64,000 bases of DNA, from contig KB445798.1 in NCBI GenBank assembly GCA_000320605.2, forward strand, positions 1,302,131-1,366,130, in the 5' to 3' direction. Under the pieces are notes generated by a model that had not been told where the DNA came from, ran no database searches, and was given only the letters and a program-made list of their open reading frames with translations. Within the stretch, counting starts at the first letter, position 1. Each line of letters starts with the position of its first letter. A program made the translations under genes and the position numbers. This DNA is from Gelatoporia subvermispora B (Eukaryota; Basidiomycota; Agaricomycetes; Polyporales; Gelatoporiaceae). Below are positions 44,903-55,203 of the stretch, piece by piece.

Positions 44903-47022
44903 ATGTCCTGGAAGCTCGGTTCCAAAAGTACGTCGATCGCTGCGCAACCCGTCGGACGTCTGACTGATACGTGTGCGCCAGAGTCCAAGGACACCAAGGA
45001 GAATGGGGTCGTCTCTCGCTCAGTCACCCCCATACCTTCGCGCTCCGCCACCCCGCGGCCCCCCGATATGCCTGAGAACACTTTCCGCTCGGGCATGCTT
45101 ACCATCCGCATCTTCTCAGGTGCGCCCCAAAGCCCCTCCTATGATCCCTCAATTGTGACGACTCCCACGCAGGCCGCGGCCTCGCGCTGCCCCCGGGCGT
45201 GCAGATACCTGAGGTGATCCAGAAGGCGCTCGAGTCCGCGCCGCAGGGACGTCCGTCTACGGGGAGCCAGCGCGAGAGCATGCAGCGCAAGCGGTTCTGG
45301 TGGCTCCCCTACGTCGTGCTTGAGTTCGACAAGAACGAGATCCTGATCGACGCCTTGGGCGGAGACCTCTCGAAGCCTGAGTGGCGGTACCGGGCCGACT
45401 TGTGAGCCGTGCGTTGCGCAGGCGTGCTCCTGCTCACCTCTCCCGCAGCGACGTGTCGCGCATGTCGAACATTGCGGTCTCCGCGTATCTCCGCACGACT
45501 CAGTGCGTGAACGGCCAAGACGACATGGGGAATGACATCTTGATGGCGCGCGTGGACCTCACGCCCCAGCTCGACGGCCATGTGCGTCTGCGCCCGTGTC
45601 AGAACGCGTGATGAGCCTGACACTCCACAGCACACGTCCGACCAATGGTTCAACGCCACAACAGGGTCTGGGTCATTCCACCTCAAGATTGACTTCAAGC
45701 CGGCCCGGCACGAGTCGCTGTCCATCGAGCAGTTCGACCTACTCAAGGTTATCGGCAAGGGCAGCTTCGGCAAGGTGATGCAAGTGCGCAAGAAGGACAC
45801 GCAACGGATCTATGCACTCAAGACGATCCGGAAAGCCAATATCGCGTCCCGGCCAGGCGAGATCACTCACATTCTGGCGGAGCGCACCGTGCTCGCGCTG
45901 GTGAACAACCCGTTCATTGTCCCGCTGAAGTTCTCCTTCCAGACGCCAGATAAGCTCTATCTGGTGATGTCTTTCGGTCAGACAAGCCATCCTGTTCTAT
46001 ATGCAGCTCGCTGACACGTGATTTCGGTGATTCAGTGAATGGCGGAGAGTTGTTTTATCACCTGCAGCGTGAGGGCAAGTTTGATGAGTACCGAAGTCGC
46101 TTCTACGCCGCTGAGCTGCTGTGCGCGCTCGAGCACTTGCATAGCTTCAACGTCGTCTATCGGTGCGTGCCACTTTGTGGGCTAATTCACCGTATTGATC
46201 GTCGGTTTAGAGACCTGAAGCCCGAGAACATCTTGCTTGATTACACGGGTCACATCGCGTTGTGTGACTTCGGTCTTTGCAAGCTCAACATGTCTGAGAC
46301 GGAGAAGACCAACAGTACGCTTTCACTTCCGTGCAATACTTGTTTGGTGGCTGACATCTGCTCGGAAGCATTCTGTGGGACGCCCGAGTACATCGCCCCT
46401 GAACTTCTTGAGAGCCAGGGCTACACCAAGACTGTTGACTGGTGGACACTGGGTGTCCTCCTGTACGAAATGATGGTCAGATTTAACCAGATATACTCAA
46501 TTGGCGTACCTGACGCTCGCATTGTAGACGGGTCTCCCTCCATTCTACGACGAGAAGGTCGACATCATGTACCAGCGCATTCTCACGGACCCGCTCGTGT
46601 TCCCGCCCGACATGCCCACCGACGCGAAGAACGTGATGATTGGTCTCTTGCAGCGCGATCCTACTAAGCGCCTGGGTGCCGGCGGCGCTGACGAGATCAA
46701 GCGGCATCCGTTCTTCTCGAAGCACGTTGATTGGCAGCGGTGTGTTTTCCTGCCCGTATCTGTCAATGGGACCTAATTCGCTGACTGACTTACTCCCAGG
46801 TTGCTCGCTAAGAAGATCCAGCCACCGTTCAAGCCCAGCGTAGAGTCCGTCCTGGATGTCGCGAACTTCGACTCCGAATTCACGGGCGAGGCCGCCCAGG
46901 ACTCGCACGTCGATGCGACCCCGCTCTCTGAGACAGTCCAGGACCAATTCCGCGGGTTTACCTACAACCCCGGTAATGAGTACCTCAGCGAGAGCGTCAG
47001 TTACCCCAGTCACATGTCTTGA
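44903..47022 (+). CDS. ypk1: AGC serine/threonine protein kinase, Ypk1/SGK type
   Basis: The start MSWKLGSK is typical of basidiomycete Ypk1 homologues. The N-terminal half has a C2-like region ([10 protein letters not shown], then [17 protein letters not shown] and [16 protein letters not shown]). The kinase domain begins with [18 protein letters not shown] and continues with YALKTIRK (catalytic Lys), YRDLKPEN and DFGLCK. The activation loop, joined across an intron, reads [14 protein letters not shown] with the PDK1-site Thr. The AGC tail includes a turn-motif TP (DATPLSE) and a hydrophobic motif FRGFTY, the TORC2-site type. By family, it is the effector of TORC2 and Pdk1 that controls sphingolipid synthesis, plasma-membrane stress and polarity. 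Several introns of about 50-60 bp interrupt the frame. The stop is TGA near 47020. Confidence 0.92.
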
Positions 47023-47877
47023 GCGACTCCACGCGCATCTCTTCATTCCTTTGGTCATCAAGAGCGTTGCCTCCTCATATATTCCCAAAACATTCCTGGT
47101 ACAGTATATCTGTAGCAGCTCGTCTCGTCTCTGTATTTATCCTGTATCACCCGTGTGTTGTCTTGTTCTGTTCTATTTAGCTTGTCTCGGTTGTGGACTC
47201 AGTCGTGTCACATTACATCCGTACGGGATTCGTTCTGTAAGAGGGAAGATATGACACCCGAATGCTGCGTGTCGGACACCCGTTTTCCTCGAAGTATTCT
47301 TTTCCCAGTTGGTCTTCTTGGCTTTTTTTCCTACACATCCATCCCTCGTCACGAGCTGTGCATACGCGGCGAGGCCTAGTGCGGGTGTGCGGACGTAAAG
47401 TCTGCTCCTCCACTGCTACCGTTCTTAGTGCTCGTCTTCCTATATGCCGGATACGTATCGGAGATGAACACCGACGAACGCGAGCTGCTCCGCCCGATCA
47501 GTGTTCTACAGTTTTGATACATTGGTGATGCTGGCAGATAGTGTAATGTAAATCTCACATCCACTCAGGCATCGCAGAGCTTTCATTCTATCGCATATCG
47601 CAGATTCGGTTTTTTGATATTATACAGTGCGAGTTGTACATGATATCCAGAAGAGTGCGTGTGATATATCAAGACAGCAAGCCGAAACTCATGATGGTAT
47701 ACCAAGTATATGCCATTTATTGGTGGCAGGATCCAGAGACGCCGTAAACCAGTAGGGATGAGGTGAGGGTTCCGAAAGTGTGAGCTGAGTACCAGGATGA
47801 CGAGGCGAAGTGATGATTGCTGCAAGAGGGACCAAGAGACACTGCGAGCATTGCAGTTCGACACAAGAGGAGACCCG
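47023..47877. other. Intergenic region between convergent kinase and velvet genes
   Basis: 3' regions of two genes that face each other. The sequence is AT-richer than its surroundings; no gene is supported. Confidence 0.5.
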
Positions 47878-49453
47878 TCAATCCCACTCGCTGCTCCCAT
47901 CGCTGCTGACGTCTCCTCCATCCTCTTCAGGTTCAGTGGCTCTTCCTTTGCCTTTTCCCGTGCTCTGACTCTCGGCATACCTGGCCCTCATTCTGGTCAG
48001 GCGCGACATTGCATCCGGGGCTTTTGCAGAGTGCACAGCCGGTTTTCTGCCGGCGCCTGTCACCAACAGATCACCATCTTTTGGGGCCGGACATGGCCTG
48101 CGCCGCTTGCGCTCGTTCATGCGGATGTGCGTGCGTATGCCGAGTGCGGAGACGTGCTAGGGCGAATCCAGGGTCGGGTCAGCACTCGCCGCTGCTGCGT
48201 AGAGGGCGCACCTTCGTAAGCTCCGTGGATGGGCGGAGGCCGGGAAACTCCTTCGTGGACCACACCTTGAACGGGCCACCGAAACATTCCGCAAGCATGG
48301 GCATGCCTCGCTCGCCCGCAGCTGCGGCGCACACATCGAAGACGCGATACCGGAAAACAAAAGTGCCCTCCATCTGCACCGCGATGTCCTGAAAAGGCTC
48401 CGAGTAAGGATGGGACAGGGTGGTATGGGCTGCAACACGTTCGCAATTGAGGCGAGCGCAGTGTAGGAGGAAGAGAAACGGACCGGGAAGACGAAGATAA
48501 ACATCTCGACTCCGTGGTACTTCGTGGCAACTGCGTGGGCGAAACTCGAGCCGACCAGCTGAGAGGTGCAGTTGGAGCTTTCGGTGATAGCATAACCGTT
48601 GAAGTAGGCGACTATGTCCGGCGAGGTGATAGTAGAAGAGGCAGTTAGCTCAGTGTTGCGGTTACTATACAATTCCGTAGCCGAGAAAGCTTGTGGGTAG
48701 GGCTTATCAGATGTAGCAGAGAATATTGCAGGGTCAGTAATGCATGAAACTGAGACCGAGAGTACTACCTCAGCAGAAGGGGTTGAACGCGATTCGTTGG
48801 AACTGGGCCTTCCAAATGATGCGGGATGAGATGCGAATGCATCACCCACAAAGAGGTACTGCGGAGGGCATGGGGGAGGAATGGTATAAAAACTGGGCAT
48901 GGAGGGCTGTGGGATCGATGACACCGATGTGAGCTAAGGTGCAGATAGATGCTAAGATACGTGTGCCTACCATAGAGGCCTGTCCGAGGTACGTGCCCTG
49001 AGCTTCATACAATGGAAGATCCTCTGAGCGATCTTCGTAGACCGGAAAGAGATCGACATGGCACGTCAAACCAAAGGCAATCGGTTCGCTGGACGATGTT
49101 CAGAGTGGATTGCAGCGATGTCGTGACAAACGCACTCATAATTCTCGATTTCACTTTCGGATTCATGCATGCTACCAGGGTTAAGGACCTGGATCAGTCG
49201 AAGACGGACGATGGGCGGTGGATCCAGCGGCCTGCGGTCCTTCTGCCCGAATCTTGCAGCACTCAATGAATATTGAGTAACGGAAAGATACTTCAACATC
49301 TGATGCGTACTTGCGACCGAGGTCTGCTTTCTGTAGCTCCTCCAGTTCACCTCGAAGGGTGTGACCGGCAAAGGGCCCAGAGGCGAACCCGATCGGGGCA
49401 CTAGCTCCTGACGAACCCCCCGGGCGGGGATGCCCATTAAAGGTTCCTGTCAT
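47878..49453 (-). CDS. Velvet-domain regulatory protein
   Basis: Several exons encode a velvet-fold DNA-binding or cofactor protein. Read in order: FAGHTLRGELEELQKADLGRK joins across a 58-bp intron to FGQKDRRPLDPPPIVRLRL, the velvet signature. Next come TCHVDLFPVYEDRSEDLPLYEAQGTYLGQ, then YLFVGDAFASHP, CTSQLVGSSFAHAV and MFIFVFP. The domain closes with EGTFVFRYRVFDVCAAAAG, LAECFGGPFKVWSTKEFPGL and STELTK, followed by LSALGIRTHIR. The tail is basic and then acidic and ends EEDGGDVSSDGSSEWD. By family, velvet proteins bind DNA through an NF-kappaB-like fold and link development, light and secondary metabolism in fungi. The ATG at 49453 (MTGTFNGHPRPGG) is the best start I can see, but an upstream exon is possible. 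It is not clear which velvet subfamily it belongs to. Confidence 0.88.
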
Positions 49454-50308
49454 CGAGCCAGACTCTAGGAATTGGCGGTTCCAGGTCATGATGGACTTGC
49501 AGTAGCCAAACGAAGCTCTCTGCAAATTGAGCTATTTCAGTAGAGAGGTAAGAGCGTGGAGCTCTGGTGAAGGCGATGGGACCGGTGGTGTCTGTCATAG
49601 TGCTCAGGTATTTATACCGGAGCACTGACAGGTCCACGAACGCTCAACCAAGAACAAGCTGGGAAACTGTCCTGACATTGAATTGACGGCCCCATAAATC
49701 TGAGCCCGAAGGAAGCATTCAATCGAGGTACAGTCTTGCGATTGTTACGCAAGAGAATGTGGTACCGTTCCGCCTTTGGAGAAGAGTCTACGCTTTTGGC
49801 TCAAACAGACCCCACACTAATAGCGCGCATAGTGGCATCGAGTACATTCCTGGAAGCCTTATACAATATCACCAATGTGATGTCTCATCGACAGAAATCT
49901 CGGGTCAGGCTGAGGCGCGGGGCGGGCCACAGGACCGGTTGTATTAGATGAACTATTGCTCGCCTCTATGTCCGCTCCTGCCATGAATCTCGCCGATGCA
50001 CTCGGAACGGGGAAAACCACTATAACAGCGATAGTCAATGTAACTCTCGCAGTGCGGCAGCTGATTTGGAGGCTGAATGAGGTCCGGAATACCAGTAGAA
50101 CCATGTCTCAATCAACAGACTGAGACGATCACGAGTAGTCTAAGCGATGCTGCAGTGGACCGGCCATTTGCGATGCAAGGGATCTCCCTTCCACACCTGA
50201 TTACCCCTGACGAACAAACTACTGATCGAATCGGCAATGAAAGTCTAACCAGAGAATAGTAATACAGTCACTTACTATGTGGTCGCCTTTACTGTTTTCC
50301 TTGCTCTT
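49454..50308. other. Region between the velvet gene and the retrotransposon
   Basis: Contains the velvet promoter. A minus-strand frame at 49859-50104 has one hydrophobic segment (ARVTLTIAVIVVFPV) but no recognisable family, so no gene is called. Confidence 0.4.
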
Positions 50309-50321
50309 GAAGCTTGAGTCA
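50309..50321. repeat. Target-site duplication, left copy
   Basis: Sequence gaagcttgagtca, repeated exactly at 60514-60526 on the far side of the retrotransposon's poly(A) tail. Confidence 0.93.
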
Positions 50322-50405
50322 CCCCTGGTATAGGGGACTCCCTGCAAAGGGAGTCTTCGGCGTCGGCCTCTCCGTGGCCCAGGGGACAAGTACCTGCTAT
50401 GCAGG
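50322..50405 (+). other. Foldable 5' end of the retrotransposon
   Basis: The first seven bases of the element, cccctgg (50322-50328), can pair with ccagggg at 50379-50385. Inside lies a perfect 7-bp hairpin, gactccc...gggagtc (336-342 with 349-355 of the 50-kb block), and a short ggcc hairpin. Just after comes cctgc-tat-gcagg (50393-50405). The first bases could instead pair locally with 'agggg' at 50332-50336. Similar self-folding 5' ends occur as ribozymes or IRES-like leaders in other LINEs, but I could not fit this to the HDV-ribozyme pseudoknot. Confidence 0.5.
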
Positions 50406-50912
50406 GAAACCAACAGACGCAAAAACCGGGAACCAGAACTCCCGTACCCGAAAGGGTTCATCTTTCTGCGAAGAAAGCTTTTCGTTCGAAACTCGCCTCG
50501 CGAGGCCCTGCTCTTTGTATACTACACCGGGTGTACCAACTTGGCCGGACCTCCATGTCCCACGTAGTAGCGGCCCCCTGTAGACTCTAGAACTCAGCGG
50601 ACACGTAGGCCCGCACCACGCCACCGTTGGCCCCTCAGCGACGTGGACGGCGCCTCCCTATTCCTTTTAAGGTTCTCAGCCACATAATGAACTGTAAGCG
50701 GAAGTTGCCGACACCCTTGCGTGCACACCAAATTACTACCGACTCTTCCCGCATGGAAACAGAACGTTCCAGAACTGTGTGATACCTAAAAAGACATTGA
50801 CTTCAATTTGAGCATCCTCGCGACCGCCACGATCCTAGCACTTCCAGACCAACATGGTCGCAAGCGAACACGTAAAAAAAGATCCTCTAGACAGCCGTCG
50901 AGCGCCCCCCAT

Positions 50913-50920
50913 ATTATAAA
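50913..50920 (+). promoter_or_regulatory. TATA-like box upstream of ORF0
   Basis: The sequence attataaa lies about 42 bases before the ATG at 50962. Its position would suit transcription of ORF0 from inside the element. Confidence 0.35.
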
Positions 50921-50961
50921 ACACAGAATCCACCGCTGATAGCATCACACGCTTCATCACC

Positions 50962-51543
50962 ATGTCCAACTGGCCCCTTATCCGCCCAGAGCCCGACGAC
51001 CAGATGCTTTTCGCCCCATACCCATCCTCCGTCTCACAACCTTTACGCCTTCTGGCAAATGGTCACCCACCAGCCCCATCCCACCCTTGGCATCTGCTCG
51101 ACAAACCAGCCTTTGGGCCCATCCAGGCGCATCAACCCTTCATGAGCAACAGCGGTAACAGATGGTTCCATATTGTTCATGGCTTCGCAAAAGGTTGCGT
51201 GATCATGGAAGCAACTCTGAATACACGACCAACCCAAATCATCTTCATCATGGTCCCGAGGACGTGGGTCAGCCTGTATGAACACGAAGATGTGATGTAC
51301 ATGAAAAGCCAGCTGCTCCTAAACTCGGTGGACTGCCCTCTCTCCCCTGGTACGCCTTCAGACCACCTACCCCTACCAGTCTCTCACCGCAATGCTCAGA
51401 CAAGAGTAATGACCTCCGCCAACAAGTCCTGCACCGCAACTCCATGCAACGCCAATCACAGATGTAGTCGGAGGAGTAGAACGGGCGCGAGCGACCTTTC
51501 CGTACATGTGACCGTGCTTTGTTCTTACTTCGTTTGGAAATGA
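50962..51543 (+). CDS. Upstream open frame (ORF0) of the retrotransposon, unknown function
   Basis: This is a 193-codon frame that starts in a good context (catcaccATGtcc). Its middle part, RWFHIVHGFAKGCVIMEATL and VSLYEHEDVMYMK, looks like folded protein rather than random translation. I recognise no domain. It lies in the leader of the LINE, where most Tad-type elements have only untranslated sequence. It could be the first exon of a longer product or a captured host fragment. Confidence 0.4.
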   Translation: MSNWPLIRPEPDDQMLFAPYPSSVSQPLRLLANGHPPAPSHPWHLLDKPAFGPIQAHQPFMSNSGNRWFHIVHGFAKGCVIMEATLNTRPTQIIFIMVPRTWVSLYEHEDVMYMKSQLLLNSVDCPLSPGTPSDHLPLPVSHRNAQTRVMTSANKSCTATPCNANHRCSRRSRTGASDLSVHVTVLCSYFVWK

Positions 51544-52152
51544 CACCTGTCTCGTGACGTCCCCCGCACTGCCCTCCCGGAATGCGCCGCCCCGACCACC
51601 TCCGAACTGGAGCACCCGGGATAAAGGCGACCGAACCCGGACACACGTAACTGACCACGTGCCTAACCAGAGATCTGGAACTGAGAGAACACCGCAGACC
51701 TTTTTCGGTCGCTACGCCCTGGTCACTGTGTTTAGCACTTTGCGTCGCGAACCACGCTAATACCCTCCAATGGCGCGACACCACGACGCCGCCTAAACAT
51801 GGCGGGACCACCAGCCGAACGCCTCGTTCACGAATGCGGAAACGAGAAACTCTACGCGGCACAGAAGACAGATCAGGACGTAACAGAATTGCGCAACACA
51901 CATCCAACAGCACACACCAGATCCTACACCGACTCCCGACGGCATCCAGAAGTACCGCACAGCCCAATGAGAGCGATACAGCGGGGAAGGCCAAGTCCTA
52001 GTCTCACGGCACCACAGGACACCGACGGCAGTCTGACCCAAGACACCGTGGTGAGTACCTCTCTCACCCTGGCGCTTTCTGACATGGAGGAAATCCGATT
52101 CTCCTCATTTAAAAAGCGACCTCTGACCCAGTCTGCCTCGTCAGGATTCACC

Positions 52153-54888
52153 ATGTCGGACATCCCCCCATCTCCTAGTGCCATAGTTTCAGCCGTCTCA
52201 CTGTCGTACTCCCCGGCTACAATGTCGACGACTCACCACTCCGCGTCGTCATCAACGACCGAATGGGCAACGGTAATCAAATCGTCGACCCGCGCAGCGT
52301 CCCCCAGGTCCACCGCGCCGACGCTTGCAAAGCCCGGAACCGAGGTCTACGACGCGGACAGCGAGGACGACACCGGAGGCGTCCCCCTCTCCAAGGATAA
52401 TGATCTGCCGCCGGATGGGAAACACCGCACGAGAGGTATGCCGAATGACAGTAACACCCGTCAGCTACCCCAACGAACTTACCACTCTCGCTAGTCGTCA
52501 CCATAGCACGCCCCGCCTTAAACGGCCAAGACCGCTACGAAGGACACCGCTCCTGGGACACTTTCTCGGACGCATACTACGAGGGAGATTTGTACCTTAG
52601 CCCGAAAGCCGAGTGGCTCACCACGGACCAAATCATCGCCCTCAATACCGGAGTGCTGGATGGCCACTCAGCCATCCACGAGCGTGGAGAAGGAATACCC
52701 AACGTAAGTGCACAGCTATTCGTGTAACACGTCCTCACCCTCGCGGCAGATCTGCGTCGCATTCTCTGAAATCCTGCGCTCTTTTCCGAGCACGCGCCCC
52801 TTGAAGACTGGCAAGAGCCTCGACAACATCAACGACGCGGACGATGTTGACGACGCAGTCGACGACAATGATGCGCTCCAGTCACAAGCTCGAATGAGAG
52901 ACAGCTGCCCGGAAATGTATGAAAGTGCAAAGCACCGTGAGTTATGCGGCAGCCAGAAGGTCGGCCATGGTATCAACGCCCGGCAAGTCATCTACCCCAC
53001 AATGGCGTACCGCTTTGCGGGTCCGTGCTACCTGTATGACCTCCGAACCGACACCATCCTGGACCTCGACCCCCCATGCACGCCAATCCCAGGCGGGATC
53101 TTCGCACTGTCCATCAAGACCCCTAGGAAGGCGGGCACGCACGAGGATATGATCGTCCTAGGTGTGTCCCCCCTGGCCTGCCCAACGCTGAATTGCTCAC
53201 CACCCGTAGAGCTTATAATCCTTTACTGCGCCACGCCCCCGGCGCCGCCGCTGCGATCGACCAGAATACGCCACCTCCCGCCCCCGCTCCCGAGCGTCCC
53301 ACCCTCACCCCTACGGGAGGCAACGACAAGCTGCGCAAACCAGCCAAGCCACTGCACCCCAACTCCAGTCAACGCGGCCCCTCTGGCCCCCTCCTCCGTG
53401 CGTCCCCCGCAGTGGAAAGGAAAGGAACGTGAACCGCTCTCGCCGTCACGAGCCAGTCCACCCACCATTGACCTCACCACGTCGCCCAGCCGCACGACAG
53501 GCCGCGACTGGCGCCACCTGCACTTCAAGAAGATCCCGGCTTCCTGCCAGCCCTGCACGCCGGCATCCGCTCCGCCACTGAGGCGCGCCTCTCTGCAGTC
53601 ATCCCTGCAACCTGCAAGGAAGCGACAGCGCTCTGACGATCCTTTCGAGGAGGACATCCAGGACTATACCATGATGGTGGACGAGGCGAGTGCCCCCGCA
53701 ACCAACGCGCAGGAACGCCTCGGCCCGGACAGCACACGTGGTACACCCACCGCTTTCCGCGACGCCCCCCCTGACGAGAAAAAACCCCGTCCTACTTTCA
53801 CATCCAGAGAAGGAGTTGAGACCGTCTGCGAAGGCTTCGCGAAGCATCGCAATCTCCTCCGCTCTGCAAAACCGGAGAGTGGCCGTTTCAACATTACTCC
53901 TACTCCTCGACCGGGAGGTTTCCCCCCGACGCACGGCGAAGAGCCGACTCACCTCACTAACGAAGTGCCCGAGGACATAGCCGAACAATGGGAAGACGAG
54001 AGCGAGGAAAAAGTCATTGTGAGACCTTGGGGCTGCGGCCTCGGACACGAACTCGCCGCTGTCTACGGCCAGCAGACGGTGGACTTCTTTAAGGAATTCT
54101 ACGCTATCGAGACCCTCTACTATTTCTTGCCAAACCCGCCTGAACCTACTGGCTTCACTGAGCCGCCCTTCAGCATGCTCCTCTACGGCATGGCGAAGGA
54201 AGTAAAGGCCGCCATGCTAAAGCAACGGGTTTTCTCCACAGCGGGCCCCCCCGCACTCACCATCTTCGTCGACCCCTTCTCTTGGTGCATCCCGACCTAC
54301 ATCTGCACGCTGCGCGGATTCACAGTCAGCGACACAGCTCGGATCCTAAGGGTCATCAGACGACGAGTCCACGGCGCGGACTTCGCCAACCTCGTCTACG
54401 GCATGTACCAATCCCTCCCGCGTCTCCGCGACCTTACCCCAATGGAAGCTGTTGAAGAGACTGCGAACGGGGTAGAGATGTGCCATGCCACGCACAAAGG
54501 GCCCGGCGGCGTTCCCTTCAACGCCTGGGCACTGTATATGAAGCCGCCGACCACAGACCCTGATGACGCCGAAGAGTTCCACGCCCTCGCAAGATCCATC
54601 ACGTATGGCGACAAGATCATCGGCTTTAGCACAGTCGTCGACGTTAAGACGTGCACCGGATGCCACGGCGTCGATCACTCGCGCGGCATGTGCCCGTTCA
54701 CGACAATCCCGAACTGGCACGGTCTCACCCCAGACCAACAACGTCGCCGCGACCAACAAGCATCGGCGAAAGGCAAGAAGGATAAATCTTGGGCTGAGGA
54801 GAACGCCCCCTCTGCCTCGACGTCACGCTGCGGCATCGGCCGTGGTGCCCCATCTCGCCGCGGTCGTGGACGTGGAGGACGCTATTGA
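52153..54888 (+). CDS. Retrotransposon ORF1 (Gag-like, CCHC knuckle), apparently with two introns
   Basis: Three exons, 52153-52435, 52495-52703 and 52750-54888, predict 876 aa. The first removed segment (59 bp) runs GTATGC...CTCGCTAG and the second (46 bp) GTAAGT...GCGGCAG; each contains a stop or shifts frame if left in. After removal the frame is continuous: RTR joins VVTIARPALNGQDRY, and GIPN joins ICVAFSEIL. The C-terminal third has a Gag-like region (FVDPFSWCIPTYICTLRGF) and one zinc knuckle, C-x2-C-x4-H-x4-C, in KTCTGCHGVDHSRGMCPF, followed by a basic RGRGRGGRY tail. By family, the protein should bind the element's RNA to form the particle for retrotransposition. The ATG at 52153 has a good context; the frame is open further upstream to 51799, so the start is uncertain. 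Confidence 0.65.
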
Positions 54889-55203
54889 CCTAGCTAGCAT
54901 AGTCATATACTCACACGACGTTTCTCGCCAGTATGCAACCTAGTATGCTCATGTACCGACCGGACGTTTACTGTACCCGCTGATAATGACAACTGTCCCG
55001 GACTGTTGCTAAGACCACGCGTGTCTCACTTCTCTAGACAACTAACCGGCCCCCCCACTCGCCCACATATACTGGCCCCACGGGGCGCAGGAAAGCCTGC
55101 GGGATGCTGGTTAGCCTCCCTACAACCCCCAACCTCCCCTAACAGTGCGGATGCCTTTTCAGGCTGGAGGAACCACACCCGGACCTCATCGTCCGGTTAA
55201 CCA

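Noticed and set aside
50322..50405. HDV-like ribozyme at the LINE 5' end
   Set aside because: The stems found do not form the nested double pseudoknot of that class, so I report only a structured end.
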